The position numbers and the translations under genes were made by a program. Positions 34,922-43,291 of a stretch of 43,598 nucleotides of DNA are shown in pieces. Source of the DNA: Lachnospiraceae bacterium. GTDB lineage: Bacteria > Bacillota > Clostridia > Lachnospirales > Lachnospiraceae. How positions within the stretch are numbered: the stretch's first letter is position 1; each line of letters begins with the position of its first letter. The notes below the pieces were generated by a model. The model was not told the origin of the DNA. It made no database searches and was given only the letters and a program-made list of their open reading frames with translations. The stretch covers positions 1 through 43,598 of the forward strand of contig JAUNNN010000013.1 of the NCBI GenBank assembly GCA_030531435.1, in the 5' to 3' direction.

Positions 34922-36577
34922 TTATTTCTGATAAAATACAACTGCTCCATCATATGTATCTTTGATAAAGTTCTGTATTTCCTCTGATCTAAGTACATCC
35001 ACCAAAGCCTTAATCTTAGGAGCGTTTTCATTTCCTTCTTTAACAGCAATGATATTTACATATGTCTTTGCCGCAATTGAATCAGATGCTTCATAAGCGA
35101 TTGAATCTTTTCCAACAGAATATCCGGCTTCAAGAGCATAGTTTCCATTAAGGACAACAAATGAAACTTCGTTTACCACTCTAGCAACCTGCGCTGCTTC
35201 AAGCTCTACAAATTCAATATCATTTGGATTATCTATTATATCATTAACTGTAGCTGTAAGTCCAACATCATCTTTAAGTTTTAATAATCCATTATCCTGA
35301 AGAAGTAAAAGTGCACGAGCTTCGTTTGTTGTATCGTTAGGAATTGCTATTGCATCTCCCTTTGCTATTTCTGATAAATCTTTCTTTGTTCCTGGGTAAA
35401 TACCAAATGGCTCATAGTGAATATCGCCTGCATCTACAAGGTGTGTTCCCTGTTCATCATTGAAGCTATCAAGATAAGGAACATGCTGGAAGTAGTTTGC
35501 ATCAAATTCGCCTGATTCAACTACAAGGTTTGGCTGAACATAATCTTCGAATTCAACAACTTCTAACTTATAACCGTTCTGTTCAAGAATTGGTGCTGCT
35601 GCTGCAAGAATCTCTGCATGAGGTGTTGTTGATGCTGCAATCTTAATTGTTTCACCATTTCCTGCAGGTACATCAGCACTTTCTGATGATGAAGCATCTG
35701 CTCCGGCTACTTTTCCGCCTTCAACAACAAGTGTATCTTCGTAGTCTGCTCCGTATGTATCTATAAGTGTTGCTTCATAGTCTGCATGGAAGAAGTTTTC
35801 CTTGCCAAGACTTTCAATTTCTGAATTTAACCAATCAAGAAGTGTTGTGTTACCCTTTGACACTGCAGGAGCAATTGTATCCTGGCTACCAAGTGAAGGA
35901 ATTCCAACTACATAGCCTTCATTTTCAAGTGCATATGCAATAACCTCTGTGTTATCATTTGCCCAAGCTACACCTGTACCATTTTCGAATGATGTCTTAG
36001 CTGTAGCATATGTATCAAACTTCTGAAGCTTGATGTCTGGATAGTTCTTTTCAAGATATGTTTCTGCTGTTGTTCCTGAAATAACTATTACCTGATCATT
36101 CTCACCAATCTGATCAAGGCTTTCAATTACGTTATCCTCATGAGATACAACGCCTAAAGCCACATTCATGTAAGGAAGAGCAAAGTCAACTTTTTCAGCT
36201 CTCTCTTCTGTTACTGTAAAGTTAGCAAGAACTATATCTACCTTACCTGTTTCAAGATATTCAACACGGCTTGCTGCCTCTGTTGATACATAATTAATTT
36301 TAAGACCTAAATCCTTTCCAATTCTTTCAGCGAAATAAACATCATATCCTTTATATTCGCCATTCTCATCAACATATCCAAATGGGTTTTTATCTGAAAA
36401 AACTCCAATATTGATTGTTCCGTCAGCCTTTATCTCATCAAGTGTTCTGAATATCTGCTTTTCAGCAGATTCAGCTGTAGCTGCTTCGTTGCCTTTTCCG
36501 CATCCTGCTAAAGTGCCTACAGCAAGTAACGCTGCGGTAAGCGTACCTAATAATTTTTTCACAAAACTTTTTCTCAT
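34922..36577 (-). CDS. Fused dual receptor lipoprotein: CjaA-like cysteine-binding domain plus MetQ/NlpA methionine-binding domain
   Basis: 551 residues, twice the size of either receptor family. The lipoprotein signal ends LAGC (Cys26). Residues 43-288 form an SBP_bac_3 domain closely like the cysteine receptor CjaA, with NIGVFSDKNPFGYVDENG, RVEYLETGKVDIVLANFT, DFALPYMNVALGV, IAPAVSKG and a C-terminal VVEGGKV. A Ser/Ala/Gly-rich linker (about 289-308) follows. Residues 309-551 form an NlpA/MetQ domain with HAEILAAAAPILEQNGYKLE, ANYFQHVPYLDSF, AIPNDTTNEARALLLLQ and TYVNIIAV. The frame is open throughout, so this is a real fusion. It precedes metN, metI and a cyst(e)ine-type permease/ATPase set, so one anchored protein likely feeds both transporters. 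Substrates are inferred from family likeness. Confidence 0.93.
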   Translation of the reverse strand: MRKSFVKKLLGTLTAALLAVGTLAGCGKGNEAATAESAEKQIFRTLDEIKADGTINIGVFSDKNPFGYVDENGEYKGYDVYFAERIGKDLGLKINYVSTEAASRVEYLETGKVDIVLANFTVTEERAEKVDFALPYMNVALGVVSHEDNVIESLDQIGENDQVIVISGTTAETYLEKNYPDIKLQKFDTYATAKTSFENGTGVAWANDNTEVIAYALENEGYVVGIPSLGSQDTIAPAVSKGNTTLLDWLNSEIESLGKENFFHADYEATLIDTYGADYEDTLVVEGGKVAGADASSSESADVPAGNGETIKIAASTTPHAEILAAAAPILEQNGYKLEVVEFEDYVQPNLVVESGEFDANYFQHVPYLDSFNDEQGTHLVDAGDIHYEPFGIYPGTKKDLSEIAKGDAIAIPNDTTNEARALLLLQDNGLLKLKDDVGLTATVNDIIDNPNDIEFVELEAAQVARVVNEVSFVVLNGNYALEAGYSVGKDSIAYEASDSIAAKTYVNIIAVKEGNENAPKIKALVDVLRSEEIQNFIKDTYDGAVVFYQK

Positions 36578-36610
36578 AATATTTTCCTCCTGTATTGCTT
36601 TGTTTTCTAC

Positions 36611-36647
36611 AGATTAGCACCACATTGCCTATCTGTCTAATAGGTAA
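36611..36647 (-). promoter_or_regulatory. Promoter and operator dyad of the Cys/Met importer operon
   Basis: TAGACA (36634-36639) and TAATCT with a TGC extension (36611-36616) on the minus strand are 17 bp apart. A 23-bp dyad, TTGCCTAT-N7-ATAGGTAA on the plus strand (36625-36647, 7 of 8 arm bases symmetric), covers the -35. It resembles the CCTAT-type boxes read by Rrf2/CymR-like regulators, but I cannot name the regulator. The 83-bp gap has no SAM riboswitch. Confidence 0.55.
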
Positions 36648-36660
36648 TTGTTTTTACGTG

Positions 36661-37233
36661 CTATAAATTATACTTATAGCAAGCATCTTTAAATGTAATA
36701 AATTCCTCTGGATTCTCTTCCTTTTCTTTTATTACCTTGTCCATCCATACAACACTATACCATCTACCGAACTTATACCCACATTTTATGTGTCTACCTG
36801 CCATTTCAAAACCCATATGCGCATGAAAGTTTTCACTATCACATGTTAAATACTCATCTTCCTCTTCAGGACTTGCTATACATGCATGAACCATATTAAC
36901 ATTCTGAAGTAATAAAAATTCTTCTAATTTCAAATAAAGACTCTTTCCATATCCTTTATTGTGATGATTCATATCAACATAAACAGACAGTTCTGCTGAA
37001 TGACTGTACGCAGCTCTTGGATAAAATGTACCGGCATACGCATATCCGACGATATCCCCATTTTCTTCCATTACTAGATAGGGATATTTCTCAAGGGTGT
37101 TTTTTATTCTTTCCCTAAACTCTTCCACACTTGGAACTTCATATTCAAATGTAATTGCAGTTTTAGTAACATATGGCTCATATATTCTTCTAATAGCCTC
37201 AGCATCATTAACGCTGGCCACTCTAATTTCCAT
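36661..37233 (-). CDS. GNAT N-acetyltransferase, phosphinothricin/methionine-sulfone acetyltransferase (PAT/YncA-like) subfamily
   Basis: 190 residues. It begins IRVASVNDAEAIRRIYEPYV, typical of PAT enzymes, and has AELSVYVDMNHHNKGYGKSLY, the acetyl-CoA pyrophosphate loop (family Q/RxxGxG; here NKGYGK), and NFHAHMGFEMAGRH followed by GRWYSVVWMDK. Relatives acetylate the amino group of methionine sulfone, methionine sulfoximine or phosphinothricin. It lies just upstream of the sulfur-amino-acid importer operon, which has its own promoter, so a shared theme of oxidised methionine handling is possible. The insert EEEDEYLTCDSE near 125-140 is longer than usual. Confidence 0.87.
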   Translation of the reverse strand: MEIRVASVNDAEAIRRIYEPYVTKTAITFEYEVPSVEEFRERIKNTLEKYPYLVMEENGDIVGYAYAGTFYPRAAYSHSAELSVYVDMNHHNKGYGKSLYLKLEEFLLLQNVNMVHACIASPEEEDEYLTCDSENFHAHMGFEMAGRHIKCGYKFGRWYSVVWMDKVIKEKEENPEEFITFKDACYKYNL

Positions 37234-37256
37234 TTTTATAAATCCTTTCTTATTCC

Positions 37257-37276
37257 ATCAGTCCATATCAGTCCAA
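37257..37276 (-). repeat. Tandem 10-bp direct repeat in the leader of the acetyltransferase gene
   Basis: ATCAGTCCAT is followed at once by ATCAGTCCAA, giving a period of about one helical turn, within the 62-bp gap between the beta-xylosidase and acetyltransferase genes. It may be a protein site or chance. Confidence 0.4.
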
Positions 37277-37295
37277 TGAGATAATATGATAAGTT

Positions 37296-39299
37296 TTAGT
37301 TACAACAAAAAAGCTTTTTATCTACAACTTTCTCTGATGCAAAAGGTCCAGGAATTACATTTATTCCTCGGTGGTTACCCAATATATCATAATCAAAAGT
37401 AATTGGTGTTCCATCTGGATTTTCGAAACGTTGTTGTGGCTCGAAAGCCTTTCCCAAAGTCTCTGTAGAAATCATGTCATCTTTAAAATCGCCAAGAATT
37501 TCATAAATATTTGTATCAAGGAAGTAAGCTCCATCTTTTTCAACTATTTCTGCATAAGCCTTTCCTGATTTGTCTACAAATGCATTCTTTTCATTTTTCC
37601 ACGCTGTAGAGCCTTCAAAATATGCATTTCCGTCTATCCATACAGGAAGATGTGCAAAATGAGCTGGTTCATGTTTTTTCATATTAGGATATTCATCATC
37701 CATATCAAACATTTTTATCCACTCATCATAAGTAGGATATTCATCGAAGCAGTAAGTTCCTACTTTTCTGTTCTCTATCTGTTTTTTCTCAGGTTCTGAA
37801 TCATTACCTAGTACCAGATCCTCAGATGGCCACTTTTGTATGAAAATATTATTGTAGAATCTGTCATCACCATGAAGTATTGTCATAAATCCCATAACTT
37901 CAGTTCTATGAGGCATATGATATGGAGTATATCTCCAAGTAGTTCCTTCTCCTACAAAGGTAAATGAACCAGCGCACAGATTATGAACCATAGCCACACC
38001 CTGAGTTGCAATTCTAAGTGAAACATCAGACAAGAGAATATTGTTATCAATAAGTGTAGGTCCATGACTAACCTCAACAAATACATCCTGACAAGTCATT
38101 CCGCCTTGCAACTGCTCTGCAAAATCTGGACGCATATTATCATGAAGCAAATTCTGTGTAATTCTTGTTCCCTGAGCTTCCCAGTCACACCAAATACCCA
38201 TTGTACAATGGTGTATATGATTTCTTCTCATAATAACGTCTATTGCTGCATGCATCTTTATTCCAGCAATTTCTGCGCCACCTAGTTCCATCATATTATT
38301 GATGTGGTGGATATGATTGTCTTCAATAATACTGAAAACGCCACCCATACGTCCGATAATTCCGCCTTGCTCACAATGATGGATATTATTTCGACGAATG
38401 ATGTGTCCACCAATCTTTTCCTTGAGCCATCCATAATACTGTCCACGACAAACAGAATCTCTTTCCATCTGAGTAGGGCTCTTTACGTGCTCTGTAGTAT
38501 AGAAATTACTGTTCTCTGGATCAAAATAACGTCCCACGCATATTCCCGCACATTTACTTCCCCATATATCACAGTCTTCTATAATCCATCCCTTGCTCCA
38601 GTGTGGGCTAATCATACCATCCTGATAAGCTGCTGGAGGTGCCCATGTAGTTGCTGCTTTGTTAATATTAAAACCACTAACAGTAATATATCCAACGCCC
38701 TCTTTACTAGGCATAAAACATTCACGCCTAACTGTAATTTCAACATTTTCACCATTTGGGTCTACTCCGCCAAAATTAGCATATATAACTGTTTCATCAT
38801 TTTCTTTATCCTGCTCTGCAAACCATTTTCTACGTGATTTTTCTGGATCCCATGAGCATTCATATATCTTTGCTTCAAGGCATTCGTCAACACTTCTAGC
38901 TTCATAAAGAGCTTCATCATTTAACCAAACACATCCTGTATGCTTGTTTGGTGTCGCAAAATACCAGTCACCATATACAAGTGTAGTATATGGATTATAG
39001 TTTCCAAAAATACTGTTTTTTACTCTTGCAACCCATACATCGTCTTTATGTTTTGTCCAGTTACTAACAGTCTCGGCACCAGTAATAACAGCGCCCTTTG
39101 GCTCTACACTTTTGTATACAATACGATTGTCTTCTGTTCCTGGATTTATAGGATCAACATATTCCCTATATATTCCAGGTGCTACTAAAATCTCATCTCC
39201 TGGCATTGCAACAGTAGCTGCCTCGCTGATTCTTCTATATGGAGACTCTTTAGTCCCAACTCCATCTTTTATAGCATTTGCATCAACATAAATAATCAT
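37296..39299 (-). CDS. GH120-family beta-xylosidase (right-handed beta-helix)
   Basis: 667 residues, close to the 638 of the Thermoanaerobacterium XylC enzyme that founded GH120. No signal peptide, so cytosolic. Shared stretches are GDEILVAPGIYREYV at the start, TVSGFNINKAATTWAPP, IAGIKMHAAIDVIMRRNHIH, WCDWEAQGTRI and DVFVEVSHGP. By this likeness the nucleophile is Asp372 in CDWEAQGTR and the acid/base Glu409 in VEVSHGP. It would release xylose from xylobiose or short xylo-oligosaccharides taken up by the cell. The gene has its own ribosome site (AGAGAGG). No sugar importer is adjacent, so its substrate must enter by a system elsewhere. General annotation would call it only a beta-helix protein. 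Confidence 0.87.
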   Translation of the reverse strand: MIIYVDANAIKDGVGTKESPYRRISEAATVAMPGDEILVAPGIYREYVDPINPGTEDNRIVYKSVEPKGAVITGAETVSNWTKHKDDVWVARVKNSIFGNYNPYTTLVYGDWYFATPNKHTGCVWLNDEALYEARSVDECLEAKIYECSWDPEKSRRKWFAEQDKENDETVIYANFGGVDPNGENVEITVRRECFMPSKEGVGYITVSGFNINKAATTWAPPAAYQDGMISPHWSKGWIIEDCDIWGSKCAGICVGRYFDPENSNFYTTEHVKSPTQMERDSVCRGQYYGWLKEKIGGHIIRRNNIHHCEQGGIIGRMGGVFSIIEDNHIHHINNMMELGGAEIAGIKMHAAIDVIMRRNHIHHCTMGIWCDWEAQGTRITQNLLHDNMRPDFAEQLQGGMTCQDVFVEVSHGPTLIDNNILLSDVSLRIATQGVAMVHNLCAGSFTFVGEGTTWRYTPYHMPHRTEVMGFMTILHGDDRFYNNIFIQKWPSEDLVLGNDSEPEKKQIENRKVGTYCFDEYPTYDEWIKMFDMDDEYPNMKKHEPAHFAHLPVWIDGNAYFEGSTAWKNEKNAFVDKSGKAYAEIVEKDGAYFLDTNIYEILGDFKDDMISTETLGKAFEPQQRFENPDGTPITFDYDILGNHRGINVIPGPFASEKVVDKKLFCCN

Positions 39300-39440
39300 A
39301 TAATACCTCTCTTATATTTATCCTTTAGTTTCAATACTATTTTTACTATATTTAGATTTGTATTAATCTGTGTTTATCTTCTTATCTATAATGTACATTA
39401 ATTTGATGTGTTTTACCTTATCAAATATTCTTACTGTATA

Positions 39441-40805
39441 TCACCGTTTTTGTATTAATATTTTTTTAAGAGAAAACATAAATACTAAACCGCAAGTAAT
39501 TGCCGAAACTGCATCACTAATTGCTTCTGCGTAATAAATACTGATTACTGATTTAGTAATCATAGGCAATAATATTGCTAATGGTATCATTAAAATGACT
39601 TTACGGAAAAGCGCAAAGAAAAGAGACGTTTTTGCTTGTCCTAATGAAAGAAATGCCTGCTGGCATCCGGTTTGCAATCCAAACACTAGCATTCCCGACA
39701 TAAATATAGGCATTACTCTTCTACAAAGCTCAATCATTTCTTTGTTAGATGTAAAAATGCTTGTAACAACTCCTGGCAGCAATATGGATATAATCGAAAT
39801 AATAAATGAATACCCAAATGCAATTCCTATGATGTATTTACATGCAAGCTTAACACGTTCGTTATTTTTTGCTCCATAGTTATAGCTAATAACTGGTTGA
39901 GCTCCCTGTGCAAACCCATTATTAGGAATAAATGCAATCATCATAACAGTTTGTAATACAGTAATTGATCCAACATATAAATCATTACCATATTTCGCCA
40001 TTCCAGCGTTAAAAACAATTGAAATAAAGCTCTCCGTAATCTGCATAATAAACGGCGAAACACCCAAAGCTGCAATTGTTCCAACTAATTTCCAATCTAA
40101 AAACATATTCCCTGGAATAATCTTTAAAGTTGCTTTATCTGATAGTAAAAACCTTACTACCCATATTGCGCTTAGTGCCTGAGCAATAACTGTTGCAATT
40201 GCTGCACCTTTTATACCCAAGTTAAAGCCTAAAATAAATACAGAATCAAGAATTATATTAGTAACAGCTCCAATTATTACAGAAAACATTGCAATCTTGG
40301 CCTGTCCTTGCGCTGTTATAAAAGTATTAAGTCCAGTAGCTATTAGTACAAATAAAGTACCAAACATATATACTGTCAAATATTCATTTGCATAAGGATA
40401 TGTAATTTCACTTGCTCCAAATCTATACAAAAATGGAGTTTTTATAATGTAGATAATGCAACTTAGAATTATTGAAAAACATATTAACAAAGTCACACCA
40501 TTGGCAAGTATTTTTTCAGCCCTTTTTCTGTCACCTTTTCCAAGTGCAATTGCAGCTAGTGGTGCCCCACCTGCACCCACAAAAGAGCTAAAGGCTATCA
40601 CCATAGTTATTAATGGTGTACACAAGCCCATACCGGTTAATGCATCTGCCCCACTTCCAGGTATATGGCCGATATATATCCTGTCAACCATACTGTATAG
40701 CAGGTTCACAAGCTGTGCTAGTAAAGAGGGAATGCCCATCATTAATAGTAATTTAGGAATCGGTGCAATGCCAAGAAGATCTTCCTTATTTGTTGTATTA
40801 TTCAT
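39441..40805 (-). CDS. MATE-family multidrug/cation efflux protein
   Basis: 454 residues with 12 membrane helices in two six-helix bundles, normal for MATE (MatE, NorM/DinF-like). It begins KLLLMMGIPSLLAQLVNLLYSMVDRIYIGH, typical of the family, and the repeat in the second half reads NNGFAQGAQPVISYNYGAK. It exports organic cations or drugs in exchange for Na+ or H+. Preceded by GAGGAAG and an upstream TATAAT. It is not clearly linked to the beta-xylosidase gene downstream (141 bp gap). Confidence 0.94.
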   Translation of the reverse strand: MNNTTNKEDLLGIAPIPKLLLMMGIPSLLAQLVNLLYSMVDRIYIGHIPGSGADALTGMGLCTPLITMVIAFSSFVGAGGAPLAAIALGKGDRKRAEKILANGVTLLICFSIILSCIIYIIKTPFLYRFGASEITYPYANEYLTVYMFGTLFVLIATGLNTFITAQGQAKIAMFSVIIGAVTNIILDSVFILGFNLGIKGAAIATVIAQALSAIWVVRFLLSDKATLKIIPGNMFLDWKLVGTIAALGVSPFIMQITESFISIVFNAGMAKYGNDLYVGSITVLQTVMMIAFIPNNGFAQGAQPVISYNYGAKNNERVKLACKYIIGIAFGYSFIISIISILLPGVVTSIFTSNKEMIELCRRVMPIFMSGMLVFGLQTGCQQAFLSLGQAKTSLFFALFRKVILMIPLAILLPMITKSVISIYYAEAISDAVSAITCGLVFMFSLKKILIQKR

Positions 40806-40880
40806 AATCTAATAAACTTCCTCAAATTCAATTGAGTTTAATTAATCAGCTACCGCTTCTAGTTTTCTCACTAATCAATT

Positions 40881-40886
40881 ATTATA
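40881..40886 (-). promoter_or_regulatory. -10 element of the MATE gene promoter
   Basis: TATAAT on the minus strand about 75 bp before the MATE start codon. No good -35 at 16-18 bp, so only the -10 is listed. The leader is AT-rich and I found no riboswitch in it. Confidence 0.35.
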
Positions 40887-40908
40887 CAACACTATGTTAC
40901 CACAATGA

Positions 40909-41043
40909 CGGCATAAATGTTTAAGATATGATTATATTAATATAGTATTATACGATGAAAAATCTCATAAAGAACTGCATGGTTTGGATGGAAGATACTA
41001 TGATTTTGATGTACTTAAAAAAGAACTTGTAAATAGATTTTAG
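40909..41043 (+). pseudogene. Possible 3' remnant of a decayed gene
   Basis: A plus-strand open stretch without a start codon in frame encodes a coding-like tail (VLYDEKSHKELHGLDGRYYD then LKKELVNRF and a stop). It has normal amino-acid composition and lies in a 250-bp gap. No family is recognised. It could be a leftover C-terminus of a lost gene or chance. Confidence 0.3.
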
Positions 41044-41061
41044 ACAAAAAATGAACAACGA

Positions 41062-41811
41062 CTATTCCCTTTCTTTTATCATTTTGAATAGCTGAACACG
41101 ATTTTTTACACCAAGCTTCCTATATATGTTTAATATATGTTTCTTGAGAGTATTAGTTGTAATAAACAATTCATCACATATCACATTCCCCTCTTTTCCT
41201 AACATTAGTTCTCTAAGAACAGTCTCCTCTCTTTTTGATAAATCAAACCTCTCACTAGCCTCTGATATTGTCAATTTTTCTGCTGTTGATTCAATACCTG
41301 ACAAGTATTTTTCGAGTCTATATTCCAAATGATTTTTAAGAATGTCTAACATAAACAAATCGTTCTGATCAAAGTCTTCCTTACCGATTGTTCTGTAAAA
41401 TGTAATAATGCCAAGGAACTTATTATTTCTAGCAATAATAATCTGCAAAGCAAAATGCCAATTATTAGGCTTATACACATTCTTGTAATAATCTGTCTGA
41501 AATCTTTCTTCTTCAGGCATAATATCTGTTTCCCTAAGTATTGATGACTTGCCTCTAAAAGCAGCTTTACCACTAAGCCTTTCTTCTTCATACATTTCCG
41601 ATAAGTCTACATCGCAGTTGAATTTCACAGGATTACAAATCATTTTATCAGCCATATTTGAAGCAATAAAGAAATCAGCGCTATCATAATCGATAATTAA
41701 TCTCAATTGATCTAGAAGACATATTCTCATCTCGTCAAAATTATCTGTAGTATGAATTTTATATATAATATTGTTGAGAACAACCCAATCCTTTTTTTCA
41801 CTTCTGTCCAT
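41062..41811 (-). CDS. LuxR-type transcriptional regulator with GAF-like N-domain
   Basis: 249 residues. The N-terminal 160 residues resemble a GAF-type sensor (LDQLRLIIDYDSADFFIAS and WHFALQIIIARNNKFLGIITF). The C-terminal region from about 178 is a LuxR helix-turn-helix, with LSKREETVLRELMLGKEG, TTNTLKKHILNIYRKLGVKN and the terminal IKERE. It should bind DNA and regulate genes in answer to a small molecule. It lies between the MATE gene and an exporter-like membrane protein gene, and may control either. GGGAG precedes the ATG. Confidence 0.88.
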   Translation of the reverse strand: MDRSEKKDWVVLNNIIYKIHTTDNFDEMRICLLDQLRLIIDYDSADFFIASNMADKMICNPVKFNCDVDLSEMYEEERLSGKAAFRGKSSILRETDIMPEEERFQTDYYKNVYKPNNWHFALQIIIARNNKFLGIITFYRTIGKEDFDQNDLFMLDILKNHLEYRLEKYLSGIESTAEKLTISEASERFDLSKREETVLRELMLGKEGNVICDELFITTNTLKKHILNIYRKLGVKNRVQLFKMIKERE

Positions 41812-41846
41812 TTATATTCTCCCAGAATATTACAATAATTGAAAAA

Positions 41847-41884
41847 TAAAAGGGCAAAGAAGTGTAAGCTTCTTTGCCCTTTTA
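41847..41884 (-). terminator. Terminator of the ArAE/HAD gene
   Basis: A perfect 16-bp inverted repeat (41847-41862 with 41869-41884) with a 6-nt loop; on the minus strand it is followed by TTTTT. It is about 90 bp after the stop of the membrane protein gene. The preceding 41885-41973 stretch holds nothing I can name. Confidence 0.85.
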
Positions 41885-41973
41885 TAGAACTTTATCACCC
41901 ATTTTTATTAACGTCAATTACCCAAAATAAGTAAAGTCTTCAACTATTTGCTTAATCTATGGAAAAAGTAAGT

Positions 41974-43281
41974 CTATCTACAAAAACGATTAATACTACT
42001 AAATATTGGTTCATATCTCTTTCGAGCTTCCCTTACCACTCGATTTGCATCATTTGTATCTATGTATACATCATACTGACCAAATAATGAGCCAAATGTA
42101 ACTACATTGCTTAATGATGTATATTTCTTTAAATAATCTATCATGTTCTCCTTTGTGGCATTTTTGCTATATATTTTTATATATGAATACCCTTGGTAAT
42201 CCTTAGAGTCATACATAATGATTTTCACATGGTTCGATATTTCCAGATTTGCTAATTTATTATAAAATGCTAATATTTTTTCTTTTTTATCAAGAAGCAT
42301 AAAATATACGACTGCTTCATCCACAGGTAGTGGTCTTTTTACGTAGTTACGGAATGGTGAAGTCCTAAGTTTATTTACTACCTGTCTATTGACATCATCT
42401 TCAACATCTTCATAATAAATCACTAACATATCATCAATAATCACATTAGCGTAAAAACAAATACCTTCGTCTTTAATCATATTCGCAATTTCTTGAGACT
42501 TTTCCGCTGAAATAACATACACTTTCAAATAGCTACATGTCTGCAAATCATATAATACGGCACCATTCATCGCGATTACAGGAAGTTTTAATTTCACTTC
42601 ACCCATAGCCTCAATGATAGAAGCAGGTGTACGCATTGATGCAATAGTAAAATTCATGCCATCATCTATCATACGATTCAGTTCGACCTTGCTAAATTGA
42701 CTCATTTCTTCCCTATTATCTAGGAGCACCTCATCTAAACCAGATATGAATAATGTTTCTTTATCAGGGTGAAAACACAAATGAAAATCATTTATCAGAA
42801 TTCCGACTCCAATACCAATCATAGTATCTAAAAATCTATTCCACACAAACATATATGGATTTAGATCCTTTACATGATTTATCACTATGCTCAAAAAAAC
42901 TACACATGAGAAATATGACGCCTGAGTTTTCTTAAGGACTACTGTCGTATATAATACAGCAACAATTAACACGGAAATTATGGCTTCTCCCATCCAGACA
43001 TAGACATATCCTTTTCCAAATATTATGGGATAAGCTAATAAGTATAATAGGCCATATATGGCACCAATTATCGTTCCAACAGTTCTCTGAAAAGCATTTC
43101 GTATCGTATTTGAACGATACATTTGTATACACCACAAAGCGGCAAGCTGGGAATAGAAAACCATTCCCTGCCCACCGCGTAAATAGTCAATTCCAAAACA
43201 AATTGCTACTGCAATTGCAGATTTAATTATTCTCATGCCAATGCCTGGTAGTTTTATTTTCTTTTCTCTTTGCTCTGTCAT
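41974..43281 (-). CDS. Aromatic-acid-exporter-like (ArAE/FUSC) membrane protein fused to a degenerate Cof-type HAD domain
   Basis: 435 residues. Residues 15-165 contain about five membrane helices with the ArAE_1 layout: IIKSAIAVAICFGIDYLRGG, RTVGTIIGAIYG and NRFLDTMIGIGVGILIN, the last also a hallmark of FUSC/YhfK/aromatic acid exporters. Residues 175-435 follow the pattern of a Cof/HAD-IIB phosphatase, with PVIAMNGAVLYD at 234-245 matching its NGA block. Its catalytic residues are gone: the DxDGT loop reads GLDEV (181-185, Gly at the nucleophile position), the TGR motif reads SMR and the GDxxND site reads GSLFGQYD. It is thus likely a non-catalytic binding domain. It is 10 bp downstream of the cytidylate-kinase-like gene. 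Confidence 0.82.
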   Translation of the reverse strand: MTEQREKKIKLPGIGMRIIKSAIAVAICFGIDYLRGGQGMVFYSQLAALWCIQMYRSNTIRNAFQRTVGTIIGAIYGLLYLLAYPIIFGKGYVYVWMGEAIISVLIVAVLYTTVVLKKTQASYFSCVVFLSIVINHVKDLNPYMFVWNRFLDTMIGIGVGILINDFHLCFHPDKETLFISGLDEVLLDNREEMSQFSKVELNRMIDDGMNFTIASMRTPASIIEAMGEVKLKLPVIAMNGAVLYDLQTCSYLKVYVISAEKSQEIANMIKDEGICFYANVIIDDMLVIYYEDVEDDVNRQVVNKLRTSPFRNYVKRPLPVDEAVVYFMLLDKKEKILAFYNKLANLEISNHVKIIMYDSKDYQGYSYIKIYSKNATKENMIDYLKKYTSLSNVVTFGSLFGQYDVYIDTNDANRVVREARKRYEPIFSSINRFCR

Positions 43282-43291
43282 AACTTATTAT

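Noticed and set aside
36578-36660. SAM (S-box) riboswitch before the Cys/Met importer operon
   Set aside because: The gap is only 83 bp, shows no S-box core elements or terminator, and already holds a promoter with a dyad.
40806-40908. Guanidine or other riboswitch before the MATE gene
   Set aside because: No tandem ACGR-loop hairpins or other known aptamer core could be traced in the leader.
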